From the NCBI GenBank assembly GCA_015680685.1, contig MNCI01002250.1, positions 103,186 to 167,185 on the forward strand: a DNA stretch of 64,000 nt. Reading direction: 5' to 3'. This document shows, in pieces, positions 24,959 to 35,289 of the stretch. The DNA is from Gnetum montanum (taxonomy: Eukaryota; Streptophyta; Gnetopsida; Gnetales; Gnetaceae). Within the stretch, counting starts at the first letter, position 1. Each line of letters opens with the position of its first letter. Under the pieces are notes generated by a model, which searched no databases, was not told the origin of the DNA, and worked only from the letters and a program-made list of their open reading frames with translations. The position numbers were made by a program, and so were the translations under genes.

Positions 24959-25398
24959 TGGATCTAAGTCTAGCACAAAAGGAAAGATTAATGAACCTCA
25001 ACTTGCTAGTTGAAAAATGATTAGTGGCCCTGTCATCCAACAAAATGCACAAGGCATTCAACAAGAAATTCCATGATCTTAAAATAAGAAAATTCAAGTT
25101 TCAACCAAGAGACAAGGTTCTCTACTAGAATCCTGCACACGTACCTCAACGAACCAAGTTTCAAACATTGTGGGAAGCACCTTACATTATCAAAGAGACT
25201 TTTTCATCTGGGGCCATGATCATATATAAACTTGATAGCCCAAACAAGAAGTAATTAGTCAACATCCAACAACTGAAACCTTTCCATGAGCCCAAGCCAA
25301 CCAACTCAACAAACAACTTGCAAGATGGACAACCACACTCAATCTTTTGAATCTCCTCCTTCCAACTTAGTCATGGGGGAGATGGCCATCCATACTGA
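24959..25398 (+). pseudogene. Element D integrase C-terminal fragment
   Basis: It reads MDLSLAQKERLMNLNLLVEK, VALSSNKMHKAFNKKFHDL, RKFKFQPRDKVLY and HVPQRTKFQTLWEAPYIIKE, and ends HGGDGHPY at TGA 25396. This matches the end of the E1 integrase (5890-6327) closely. Stops occur after LLVEK, after DKVLY and after SPNKK. The catalytic core is absent, so the fragment is dead. Confidence 0.85.
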
Positions 25399-27405
25399 TA
25401 CTTTAAGTAGCTCCTAAGTCTTTCAACTTTTTTTTTACACATTTTTGGTTTTACAAATTTTTGTTTTTCATATTCTTTGTTTTACATCTTTTTGTTTTTC
25501 AAGTTATTGATCTTTTCTAAGTTTTTATTTCACACCATCGTTAGTATATTTAATATTTCTTGAATATCTTTTACTTTCTTTTATATTTTCTCATGTTTGG
25601 TGTCATTTTCTACTCTTTTTTCTAATAAGGTGCAAGGTACAATGGTAATGTGCTACTCAATGGTGGTATGTATCATTTGTGATTTGATTGTTGATGTCTA
25701 GTTTCTAACTTTGAATGTTGTTACTGACAACTAGGACATGGTTTCTTTTCATGTAATAGGCAGTGAGTTCACATCATCCACCCATCCATACACTCTATGA
25801 TTTTCCTTGTTTTGGAAATGTGCAGTCCCTTTTTCATTAATACAACTTTAATAAATTTGTGACTTTTGTAGTTTCCAAAATTGGGAAGGATTCAAAGGTT
25901 CGAATAGGGTGTGGCTTCAAAGGGATGTAGTATTCTTCATGCTTTTCCATTTTCCTATATGTGGGGGTGTTCTTGTGAACTTCTCACCATTCCATGTCAT
26001 TCCACAACAGGAAGTCAAATAAGTCCTTGCATGGTGTGGTCCTTATCAAAAAAGAAGAAGAAGAAGAAAAAATATGAGGATTCAAAGCACATCCCTTAGA
26101 CAAAATAAATGCAAAAATGCATGGGTCTTTGCATGGTGTGATTCCTATTCAAAAATAATAATGCATGGGAATTCAAAGCATACCCCTTAGACCAAATAAA
26201 AGAGCTACAAGCACTGGTTATGGGACTTATCTTGTCTCCTCTAACTAAGGCCCTTTCTCACTTCCTACTTCTTCTCCAATTTGAAATGGTGGTTGTTTTG
26301 TGGGAGTATTCTAGTGTCTCAAGGGATGGACTAGTCTGAGAATGTTGATGTAAAGTCACTGAAAGTGCTTAGTTTTGGTCTGAACTAAGGATGGATCCTA
26401 CCAAGTTATTTAATCACAAACTCTACAAGGGACTTCATGTGATCATAATTAGGGACTTCATTCCATTCTCTCTCTCATCCATCTATGCTTTTCATGTCTC
26501 ACCTCTACCAATTTTATGTTTTGATTCGATGTTTTGGTTTGATGTGTCAGGATTCTCAATCAGTTACTTCTAGGTTTTTGTACATAACCTTCTGTAACCA
26601 TTAATCATCCACGGAGCCCATGGACTCCTTGGTTTGAAGTTATGCAAGGGCATAAAAGACCTGTGCCTACTTTGGGGAGGACCCACTTGCATATCTTTTG
26701 GTTTGGTTAAGTTAAGTTCTTTAACCTTAGACATTTTTAAAATCGAATTCTTTTTATTTACCCCATCAATGCCATTCAATTGTGCGCATCTTCACAACTA
26801 TTTTTAGTGAATTCTTTCATTTTATTATTGTGAATTTCTATACCCTCTTTTCAACATTCCTTGTGTTAAGCTTTTTCTGAATTTTATGGATCACTTCTCT
26901 TACCTAACCTATTTGTCAGTCTTACCACTAACATTATCAAGCAACCAATCTACCACAATCACAACTTAGCTAGGTATAACCACTAATGAGATAAGATATT
27001 CAATTGCTATGTGTTACGCTTTATATACTAATCCTTGATTTTATTGTGATTGTAGTGGGAAGCATGGACTGAAAGTGGGATTATCTTCACCAAGGATGAT
27101 GCAGTAATATCACTCACAGGAGATTCTTCATGACCGCTAGATCTCTTCTACCTCTCCCTCATTCTTTTATTGCCAAGAGGGGTTGGATGTCCATTGGATC
27201 AAAGGGTGTTCTTTCCTATTGTCATGAACACCCAATTTTGTACACAATTGTAATGATGTATGCTTGGGCACTTCTGTATTTGTCTATTTCCTTTGTGTCA
27301 CTCTACATGTCAGTCAAACATTCCATACCTCCTAATATATCTTGTAAGGGACTTGTTCCTCTTCTTCTATATTCGAGGACGATTTTTAATTTAGTCGTGG
27401 GGGTA
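25399..27405 (+). other. Element D non-coding 3' region
   Basis: No gene. It is homologous to the 3' regions of E1 and C (GGGTGTGGCTTCAAAGGGA near 25909; TTTGGGGAGGACCCACTTGC near 26672). An (AAG)n run lies near 26051-26068. A short duplicated segment, TCAAAGCACA(T/C)CCCTTAGAC to TGCATGGTGTG, occurs near 26080-26190. AGTCATGGGGG is at the pol end (25369) and AGTCGTGGGGG just before the LTR (27393). Confidence 0.65.
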
Positions 27406-28246
27406 TGATGAATTGTCCACGATATCGAGTACACAATATCAAGTACGCGATATCACGACCCAAGATGCAATATCAAGTATTTGATATTGCAGGGTATTCC
27501 TGAGCCTATAAATACAACCCTTAAGCACACGATTCAAAGGAGTTTCTTTCAATCAAGTAGCAAAATTCTTGCAGTTTTTTCATTCGAGAGTTAAAATATT
27601 TTCCAAGTGCCCACAGTACAAGGTTTAAGTGTAATTGGGCCTTTATTCAAACATTGATGTACCTGAACACACCATTGTGTTGGCAATAAAGACAAGTTCT
27701 TTGATTCATCCTTGCAACACTTGAGACCTTCTTTCTTTATGCATTTATACATTGTGATTTCCTGCAGTTCACATTTAACATTATTTATTCAAAAATTAAT
27801 TTTGATTAATTAAGAAATTAATTAAAATACACAAGCATGACCCCTTCAAACATACGTGTGACACTTGGTAGCTTAGAAATGGTTAGCATTTGACAACCCA
27901 GCAATGTTTACACAAAGTTCAGGATGTGTCCGGGAAGTGGGGACAGTTACTTGTGTTAGGCTAGATTAGACAATAGTTCACTTATCATTTAATTACTCTC
28001 GCTTTCTTTATTGTTTTAGGTGATCAAATTGATAAAACATAAAATGATAAAAATCTTATACCTCAATCACACTTAACCATACACTTGCATTTCACAAGTG
28101 AGAATGGGAAGACAACTAATGGACAACATGAACTCACTGTTTAGCTCTAGCATACTTGGTAATTAAAGTCTATGAAATTCAACTAGATTGCATGTGAACA
28201 CCTGTGATTCATATGGTTGGGCGTAGGGGTACCTTGCTACTCATCA
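27406..28246 (+). repeat. 3' LTR of element D
   Basis: It starts TGATGAATTGTCCACGATATC and ends GGGTACCTTGCTACTCATCA. It is homologous to the LTRs at 24264 and 39045, with the same palindrome cluster (CGATATCGAG, GCGATATCAC) and a clear TATAAATA at 27507-27514. It is followed directly by a copia fragment. Confidence 0.85.
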
Positions 28247-28249
28247 AAT

Positions 28250-28775
28250 GCCATTACTGGAACTTGAAATAGTACAATTTGGTGAAGCTAGAAGTGATGA
28301 ATATGGTGAGCTAGGAGGAGTTTGTTGTTGAACTCCATTTGTTTCTCCTTTAGTTGGAAATTCAAAGTACAATCCTTCATTATTTTCATGCCATGTCCAC
28401 CTTGCTTGTTCATCAAACTCAACATTCCTGCTAATGAATAGTTTGCCACTAATAGGGTTATATAGCCTATATGTTTTGGAATTGGAACAATAGCCAATAA
28501 AAATACATTTGACAATTTTTTTATCAAGCTAGCTACGATTATGAGAATCTACCAAAGCATAGGCAATACAACTAAAGACTCTTAAGTGGCTTACTGAAGG
28601 CCTCCTACCATTCCATGCTTCATATGGAGTTTTGTTCATCACTGTCCTTGTTGGTGACAATACAAATAAACTACAGTGGCAATTGCTTCTCCCCACAACT
28701 GATTTGGAAGTCCTTTTGCTTTCAACAAAAACCTAAACCATAAGGCACATACTCTAACAATTGAGAATTGCCTCA
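28250..28775 (-). pseudogene. Ty1/copia integrase C-terminal fragment
   Basis: On the minus strand: WFRFLLKAKGLPNQLWGEAI, MNKTPYEAWNGRRPSVSHL, CIAYALVDSHNRS, CIFIGYCSNSKTYRLYNP, ISGKLFISRNVEFDEQARW. These are the well-known end of the copia integrase core and the GKxxxSRDVxFDE block before the RT. A stop and a frameshift (near 28645) break it, and neither LTR is seen. Element D appears to have landed at its downstream end. Confidence 0.85.
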
Positions 28776-28843
28776 CTCACTTGTCAGTAAATTTGTAACT
28801 TGTAGGATGCAAGTCACACATGTTAATCAACAAATCATATACT

Positions 28844-29355
28844 TTGGGATTGAACCTATGCTCTATCTAAAATTCATTACTCACAAGTTACCTACTTTGA
28901 GATTAAATGTGGACCTATCTAAAAGTCATTATGCTTTACTCACAAGTTACCTACTTTGAGATTAAATGTGAACCTATCTAAAAGTCATTATGCTTTGATC
29001 TTTATTCTTTCTTAAGAGAACCCATGCCCTCTTAATTACTTTACATAGCCTTGCCCATGTAATATGGTGTTTATTGCTCCCTCATGTAAATTACCTATTT
29101 TAGTATTAACCTAGATCTATCTAAAAGTCATTACTATGCTTCACGCTTCACCTTTCATTCTTTCTTAAGTGCATCGATGTGATACTACATTCCATTACCT
29201 ACCTTACTACACCCACAAGTCACCTACTTTGGGATTGAACCTGGACGTATCTAAAAGTTATTGTTGCTTTTAACTTGAATTTTTTCTTTCGGGCACCCAT
29301 GCGACACCGACTTATATCACCCAGCCTCATCCACGTGATACGGTGCTTACTACCC
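28844..29355 (+). repeat. Degenerate tandem repeat
   Basis: Two adjacent 59-base copies (28879-28937 and 28938-28996) start ACTCACAAGTTACCTACTTT and carry CCTATCTAAAAGTCATTATG. Looser copies of a 130-150 base unit with the same core follow at about 29085-29210 and 29213-29355. No gene. Confidence 0.7.
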
Positions 29356-29918
29356 GGAGTGGATGAACGGTTGGTTTTTATCGAAATAACTGCATTGCAT
29401 AGCTTTTGTGAGCGATTTTTGCATGAACACTTGAAATGAGTCCGTTACCTTTCCATCGATGTTTAACATACGTACGTGGTATTCGATTTAATAAAAACTT
29501 AACCGTATCAATAATGCTCAACCATGGCAAGGAAAACCGACCACGAAAGCGATTGGCATGTTATCCCGTTGATACTCTAACACAATGACCGGAAAAAGTT
29601 AAATTTTCTTTTAAAAAGTAAATATAAAAGTCACGCAAAATCCGGTGAAACTAACTAGAGCCACAAGCAAACCCAAAGTAGCAGAAAGCTGCTACGGCCA
29701 ACGCAGTGAAACATACATTGCGTGTGTTGATCATGAGCGCTGTCTTTTCCACTGCAGGTGGGGGCTAGATGAGTAAAAATCTAAGAAGAAATGAGCATCT
29801 TAACATCATTTCCCTGTAAAAGTAGAATGCAGGGAGCATGTGCCATTCGATTGAACAAGATCAGGGAAGTCAGGTACACAGACTACTGATTCAGAAGCGA
29901 CAGCAGCGGAAGTACAAA
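29356..29918. other. Intergenic, upstream of the metacaspase pseudogene
   Basis: I see no gene or repeat. The composition is more balanced than in the retroelements. It may include the old promoter of the pseudogene that follows. Confidence 0.4.
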
Positions 29919-31149
29919 ATGGAGAGCCAGAAAGTGCAGATCCAGGGCAGCAAGCCGAGACGCTACGCGGTGCTGGTGGACTGCAACTACCCCAATACTG
30001 ATTACCAGTTGGGCGGCTGCGTCCACGACGTTTGGCGCCTGCGTCCACGACGTTTGGCGCCTGCACAAAACACTGCTTGCTCGCTTCGGCTTTGTGGGAG
30101 CCAATATCAATGTACTGATTGATTGACACAGAATCCTATTACACTCGCCCTACCACACCAGTGATGACATCAAGCAGGCCCTCCAAAACATGATCAGTAA
30201 CTTCTCCCCCTGAGATGTGCTCCAAAACGTGGACTCATTCTTCATCCTTAATTGTTAATTTGTGTTTATGGCTGTTGCAGCCGTTGCTATATGCGTCTAA
30301 TTTTTTCCCGTTTTTGCTTTTCTTTTTCTTTCCACCCTACGATTTTATCCCTGAATCCTGTATAAGTTTTCACTTCCTTGTTTTTTCTCTTTCCTCCTCA
30401 TGATTCCGTCCTCGCTTTTAATTCCATCGTGTTTGTCCGGGTTTGATTGTTGAATGGAGTGTACTGACCCTATTGCATGTGTGTACGTCTTACAGCTGAT
30501 ATTTTCAGGGAACTTGTGAAGAGTCTCCCTTTAAAAGCATCATTAACTGTAATATCGGATTCTTGCCATAGCGGGGGACTGATTGACAAGGAGAAAGAGC
30601 AGATCGGGCCACACGCAGCAACCCTTACTGTTGCCATTTACCTCGTTTCATCAAGGCAGAGAACATAGTGCATTTGCTCAGTACCACGGGGGGCATGACA
30701 CAAGCCGAAGCCACTACCTTAGTCATGACCCCCACTGTGAAGGTTTGGTCAATCTACAACCCTAGAAATATACAATTATTATTGCAATGAGGTTTGGAAA
30801 TACTCATGCTATGAGTTTTTAAAGAGAATTGATCACATTTAGAACTGTAACAGCATCCCATTTATGTTTACTGTAACAGTCAAACGTGCATCCAGACATG
30901 GGCATTTTGCTGAGCGGGTGCCAATAGGACGAGCTGTCGTACGATACGACCAGTGATTCGAGTGAGGCATTTGGAGCATTCAGTGATGCATTGCAGCAGG
31001 TGTTTGGCAAGCACCCGGATCCTATATCCAACAAAGATTTGCTTAACCAGGCAAAGAGTATTCTGGCACAGAACAAATCTCTGCAGCAACCCTGCCTCTA
31101 CTGCAGCGACGACAATGCCACTGCCCCATTTCTCTATCAGTGCCAGTAG
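29919..31149 (+). pseudogene. Type II metacaspase pseudogene
   Basis: A decayed paralogue of the intact gene at 32403-35022, in the opposite orientation. Exon 1 starts MESQKVQIQG and reads RRYAVLVDCNYPNTDYQLGG, then breaks at a 22-base tandem duplication (30017-30038 and 30039-30060) that shifts the frame. Beyond it the old frame is still readable (TLLARFGFVGANINVLID, DIKQALQNMIS) with two stops. The part with the catalytic His is gone. Exon 2 (from about 30510) keeps [20 protein letters not shown] with the catalytic Cys, then degenerates. Exon 3 (from about 30886) keeps HPDMGILLSGCQ, a stop, AFGAFSDALQQVFGKHPDP and QPCLYCSDDNATAPFLYQCQ to the TAG at 31147. Intron positions match the intact gene. 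Confidence 0.9.
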
Positions 31150-31585
31150 CTCTCCCACTTCAAGACCGATACGATTACTACTAAATGAATAAGATGATTC
31201 CGGCTCTTTGGTACTGGCTGCGATTGGCTAGGCTTCCCTCGATTCTTTTGTCTTGTCCTTCTGCTTCTGTTGTTGCTTTGGGATCACGTTTATGTTTTAG
31301 TTTGGTGGTATTGAACTTTGCATTATTTCAAGCGCAAATCACATTGAACTTTGCGTGTGACATCAACAAACAAATAAGGAATCAATGTAAGGTTTTATAT
31401 TGCCAGATTTAACTAGGCCCACTTTTTTCTTTTCATCTTTTTATTATTATATCCACCCATTATATTTTTTGAAATGATACATCACCATTCTAATTCCAGT
31501 CATAAGATTTACTTAATATTTTTTAAATTATTGTTACATTTTAACTTTTGAAAGTTACATCAATATCATAAGTTTTTCTTGCCTT
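31150..31585. other. Intergenic
   Basis: I see no gene. ORF 31185-31412 has no recognisable content and probably covers the old 3' UTR of the pseudogene. Confidence 0.4.
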
Positions 31586-31935
31586 TGATAATGTATAAAA
31601 TACAAATTCAATTTGCACCTTTAATTGAAAATAACCCTATCAAACCCTTAATTTATGTAGATGATGCTATCTTGATTTCAACTCAATTTAAGGCTTGTAA
31701 CAAATGCTTCTTACTTTTGATCACTTTACGGTAAATATATAGGGAACAAAATCATGATTTGTTTCATACATAATAAAACATGCAATTTCACAATCGGAAA
31801 TGAGCAAGTGTACATTACCTCCCATAATTATCTTTGCTTAGAATGCTCTTGCAATTTCAAATGGGATCAATATGTTGCTCAAAGAGATATAAATAAAAAA
31901 CTCTATTATCTTGAAAAATACTTGTAGGAAGAAAT
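31586..31935 (+). pseudogene. LINE-like reverse transcriptase scrap
   Basis: QFAPLIENNPIKPLIYVDDAILIS is readable at about 31610-31681 (19 residues around a YVDD box with the AILIS tail usual in plant LINE RTs). After a frameshift KIMICFIHNKTCNFTIGNE (about 31747-31803) follows. This matches the K-T-K-x-M-x-F ... F-x-x-G order of LINE RTs by pattern only. The rest of the domain is missing. It could instead be another RT type. Confidence 0.45.
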
Positions 31936-32402
31936 TTATCTAACTTAAAATATCTAAAACCCTATTATGTTATTGCCTAACCAATTGATATTTGTAGGAG
32001 TAGTATGGGACTATGAAGTGCTAAAATTCAAATTTATTTTATTTTTTAGAGGCTGGTAGCCCAATCCTACCAATCCCCTCAGGGTAGATGTGTCCCACTA
32101 CAAGATTACTCTACTACTACTAAAATTGAATACACAACTAGCTCACTAGAAAGTGACATTATTTCATTTTTTACCACATTAATTAAATGTGAATGATATA
32201 GAATAAACCATGCATATAGAACGTAAATCATTGAATTTCTAAATTTTCTTTTTTATTTTTCCATGGTGATCCCATGTAACTTTGCAACCTAACCATACAA
32301 CATTGACAGTGAATTACTCACATAACACGACACCAAACTAAAACCTACTAATTTCTGGAAACACGAACTAAACTGGGCAAGCCAAACTGAAATAGAGAAA
32401 TG
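31936..32402. other. AT-rich intergenic, 3' side of the metacaspase gene
   Basis: I see no gene. It should include the 3' UTR and poly(A) site of the minus-strand metacaspase gene. Confidence 0.4.
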
Positions 32403-35022
32403 TCATTTCTTGGGCTTGGTCGTGGATGTGGACTTGGGCTGATGGAGAAAAGCTACAGTGGCATTAGCGTCGCTGCAGTAAAGGCAGGGATGCTGCTCGT
32501 AGTCTTCCTGAACCAGGATACTTCTTGCCTGGGTAACCAAATCCTTGTTGGATATGGGACTCGGCTGCTTCGCAAACACTTGCTGCAATGCATCACTGAA
32601 CGCTCCAAACGCCTGACTCATATCACCACTGGGGCATGCGTCGGCAGACGTCTCGTCCGATTGGCAACCGCTTAGCAAGATCCCCATATCCGGATCCACT
32701 TTCACCTGTCATAAATTTAAAATGAAAATCGAAAATTTCTGTACAGTTTAAGAATCATTCAAAGCATCTTGTCATATGCTATAGTTTCCTATTTTAATCG
32801 GTGATGACTGTTTTATCTTTGATCTCTCAATCTTGTTCCAACAATATAATATTTGCGTAGGCTACATGAGTTACGTAACCAAAGTGTTTGAGGTTCAATG
32901 ATTTTCCTGTTGATTTTCAGGAGGGCTGGTAGATGGGAAAAAGGCTTTGAGATATAAAAAACTAGTACCTTACCTTGAAGACTGATAGATGAGAAAAAAA
33001 AACTATCCAAGCCTTAAAAACAAATAAACAAGCACCTTATCATCATTCGCCTGTACCGGGCCTTGATTTGGAATTTGAAAGCACTCTTACCTTTAGCATC
33101 TGATCCTCGACCTGGGCCTTAGCAATTTCTTCAGAGACTTCTTTGATTTCGTTGGCACTAACTTTGAAGCTAGCGGATTTCTTGATGCTGGGCGACGCTT
33201 GCTCGCCGAAGATCTTGATCACGGCATCCGTGACGTCGCCCGCGGCGTCAGACTCAGGAGGCAAGCGGCTGCTGAGCGCCTCCAGAACAGCCTCTGCCTC
33301 CATGAAACGGGACTTTATCACAACGTTTGTGTTTTCACCTACGCCACGGCCCTTGTCATGTGGTCCGATCTGCTCTTTCTCCTTGTCGATCAGTCCCCCG
33401 CTGTGGCACGAGTCTGAGACTATCGTGAACGATGTCCCCTTGGGTAGCTCGTTCACCAGCATCCTAAAATCATCATCTGGCATCCCACGGACATAGAATT
33501 TCAGTATATGTTAAAAACGTTATCTCACAAAAGGAATTCTTTATCAGTTTCAATTTCAGGTTTCCCTAGTCCTCAAACAGACCGGGTACCAGATTTTACA
33601 TGTTTGCTAGGTAAAATCTGTGAGGAGACGGTTTTTCAGTGCCTTTGACCATCCAAAGATCTAGGACGAATGTTTTGTACTAAATTGTCGAAGGAAGCAA
33701 CTGTTTTCACTCCATTTTCTCGTTTTCGTTGAACAATTTGGAAGATCGTCGCTATGCTTAAGGGCTGTACTTTAATAAAGTAAAGGGCGGATGACGAGGA
33801 ACAATTTCAACGCAATGTTCACTGTATCCTCTGTTTTTGCTAAAAATAAAAACAAACAAAAATCTCACGTTGATGACGTCAAAACTTCCAAATTATATGG
33901 CCACTAGTTAAAGTTTTTGATTATTGCTAAGAGAATACGATGAGAAATCCAAAAGTTATTGTATCTGTGGTTGTCCAACTCAAAGAATTGCCGCTTGAAG
34001 GACGATGACTTCTCATTGCAGATCCACAAATTGTGGAACGGAACACCCCACTGTTCGAAAGGATTAAACAGAAAACTGAACATACATGTGTTAATTACCA
34101 AGTCGGCTTGACAACGATTTCATATTCGAGAAAAAGAAGGAGAAAGAAAACTCATGAGCAATGACACAGAATGGATACCAAAGAAACCCACGAAAGGTAC
34201 TGAAAATCAGAGAATATGTAAACGAAATGTAGGATTGTACGATGAAGAAAAAAATACCAAACGCATTGGGGAGAGAGAATAAAATAAGAATACAAAATTC
34301 AAACCTGATTTAAGCATACTTATTCCATCTACCAGCAAGGAGCGGACTTATCCAAATTCCAAAGCACACAAAAGGATAGATTTTCACAGCATTTCAACAA
34401 ACTTTCATTGCTGTCCTACAATTTCTTTGAAGACAACCATAAGAATCTAGAAAAAACGAAACTGAAACTGAAATCCCTGTTCCCCAAAACAAGCTACAAT
34501 TTTAATCTTCCCTCAAAAGTGCAAAAAGAAAATTTCAGAATTGCCACAAAACTCAAAATCTACATGACCTTTAATGAGATTGAAGTCGCAGGGCACGATG
34601 CACTCATCGAATCCACTCTCGTGGCCAGGGCGGAAAACGCGGGTGCCATGGCCGCTGTAATGGAAGAAGAGCACGTCTCCAGGGGAAGCGTTGCGGATCA
34701 TGCTCTGCAACGACTCCATAATGTTGGCACCCGTGGGCTGGGTGGATGTAGAGTCGGTGTCAATGAGAAGATGAATGTTACCTTCGCTGAAGCAGAAGCG
34801 TTCCAGCAGAGTCTCCTTCATACGCTTCACGTCATTGACGCAGCCGTGCAGCTCGTTCTTGCTATTCGGGTAGTTACACCCAACCAGAACCGCATACCGG
34901 CTCGGTTCGGACTTGGGCTTGGGCTTGTGCACAGTCACAGTGACTGCTCGCTCGCTCTTCTCGTTGTTCTTTCCCTCCATAAATCTTTTCACGAACTCCC
35001 TCGCTTTCTTGAATGGCGACAT
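32403..35022 (-). CDS. Type II metacaspase (three exons)
   Basis: Metacaspases are Cys proteases that cut after Arg or Lys, usually Ca2+-activated, and act in cell death, wounding and proteostasis. Exons on the minus strand are 35022-34569, 33476-33091 and 32705-32403. All three join in frame (AAAG/GTCATG to CCAG/ATGATG; AAAG/GTAAGA to ACAG/GTGAAA). They give about 380 residues, within the usual 320-430. The p20 part is YAVLVGCNYPNSKNELHGCVNDV (in part residues 43-65), HYSGHGT with catalytic His about 125, DECIVPCD, and [10 protein letters not shown] with catalytic Cys about 175. A linker of about 85 residues follows. The p10 part is DPDMGILLSGCQSDETSADA, QAFGAFSDALQQVF and CLYCSDANATVAFL. 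The absence of a zinc-finger prodomain and the late p10 make it type II. An N-terminal basic extension of about 40 residues is unusual. The ATG at 35022 was chosen as nearest to the domain; an in-frame ATG at 35115 would add 31 residues. No stops or frameshifts seen. Confidence 0.92.
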
Positions 35023-35040
35023 GCTGCCCGCGCGCCTGCT

Positions 35041-35050
35041 GCTTATATAA
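35041..35050 (-). promoter_or_regulatory. TATA-like site near the metacaspase start
   Basis: TTATATAAGC on the minus strand, about 20 bases before the chosen ATG. That is too close for a normal 5' UTR if this ATG is used. A second candidate, TATTATAACT, lies at about 35254-35263. I cannot tell which is used, or whether the first is simply coding sequence of the longer reading frame. Confidence 0.25.
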
Positions 35051-35289
35051 CCTCTCAAAAGCACCAAAAGAGAGAGATAGAATGAGCCAAATGCTTTTCG
35101 GATATCTGCAGACAAATAATGTGGGTGGGTTTTCCTGCGTGCGTGATGGAGCAGTAGATTTGCAGAGTTTCTGCTGCTTCGGGGTCTGCGCGCGGTTCAG
35201 GTTTCGTATTTGTAGGTAGCTGCGGCCTGCTTGCGTGCCTGCCTGCTCTAGGGAGTTATAATACTGCACGCAGGAACGCTTCAAGCGGG

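Larger units (their letters stand above)
24959..28246 (+). mobile_element. Athila-like element D, 3' remnant
   Basis: The integrase tail, 3' region and 3' LTR of an element related to E1. It begins abruptly at the end of the E1 LTR, so E1 most likely inserted into the integrase gene of D and the rest of D lies left of the window. That makes D the oldest layer of a three-level nest (D, E1, A). Confidence 0.75.

Noticed and set aside
26041-26070. (AAG)n run as a functional site
   Set aside because: A simple microsatellite in non-coding retroelement DNA.
34408-35085. A 225-codon plus-strand ORF
   Set aside because: It is the reverse complement of metacaspase exon 1, whose minus-strand frame has clear p20 motifs.
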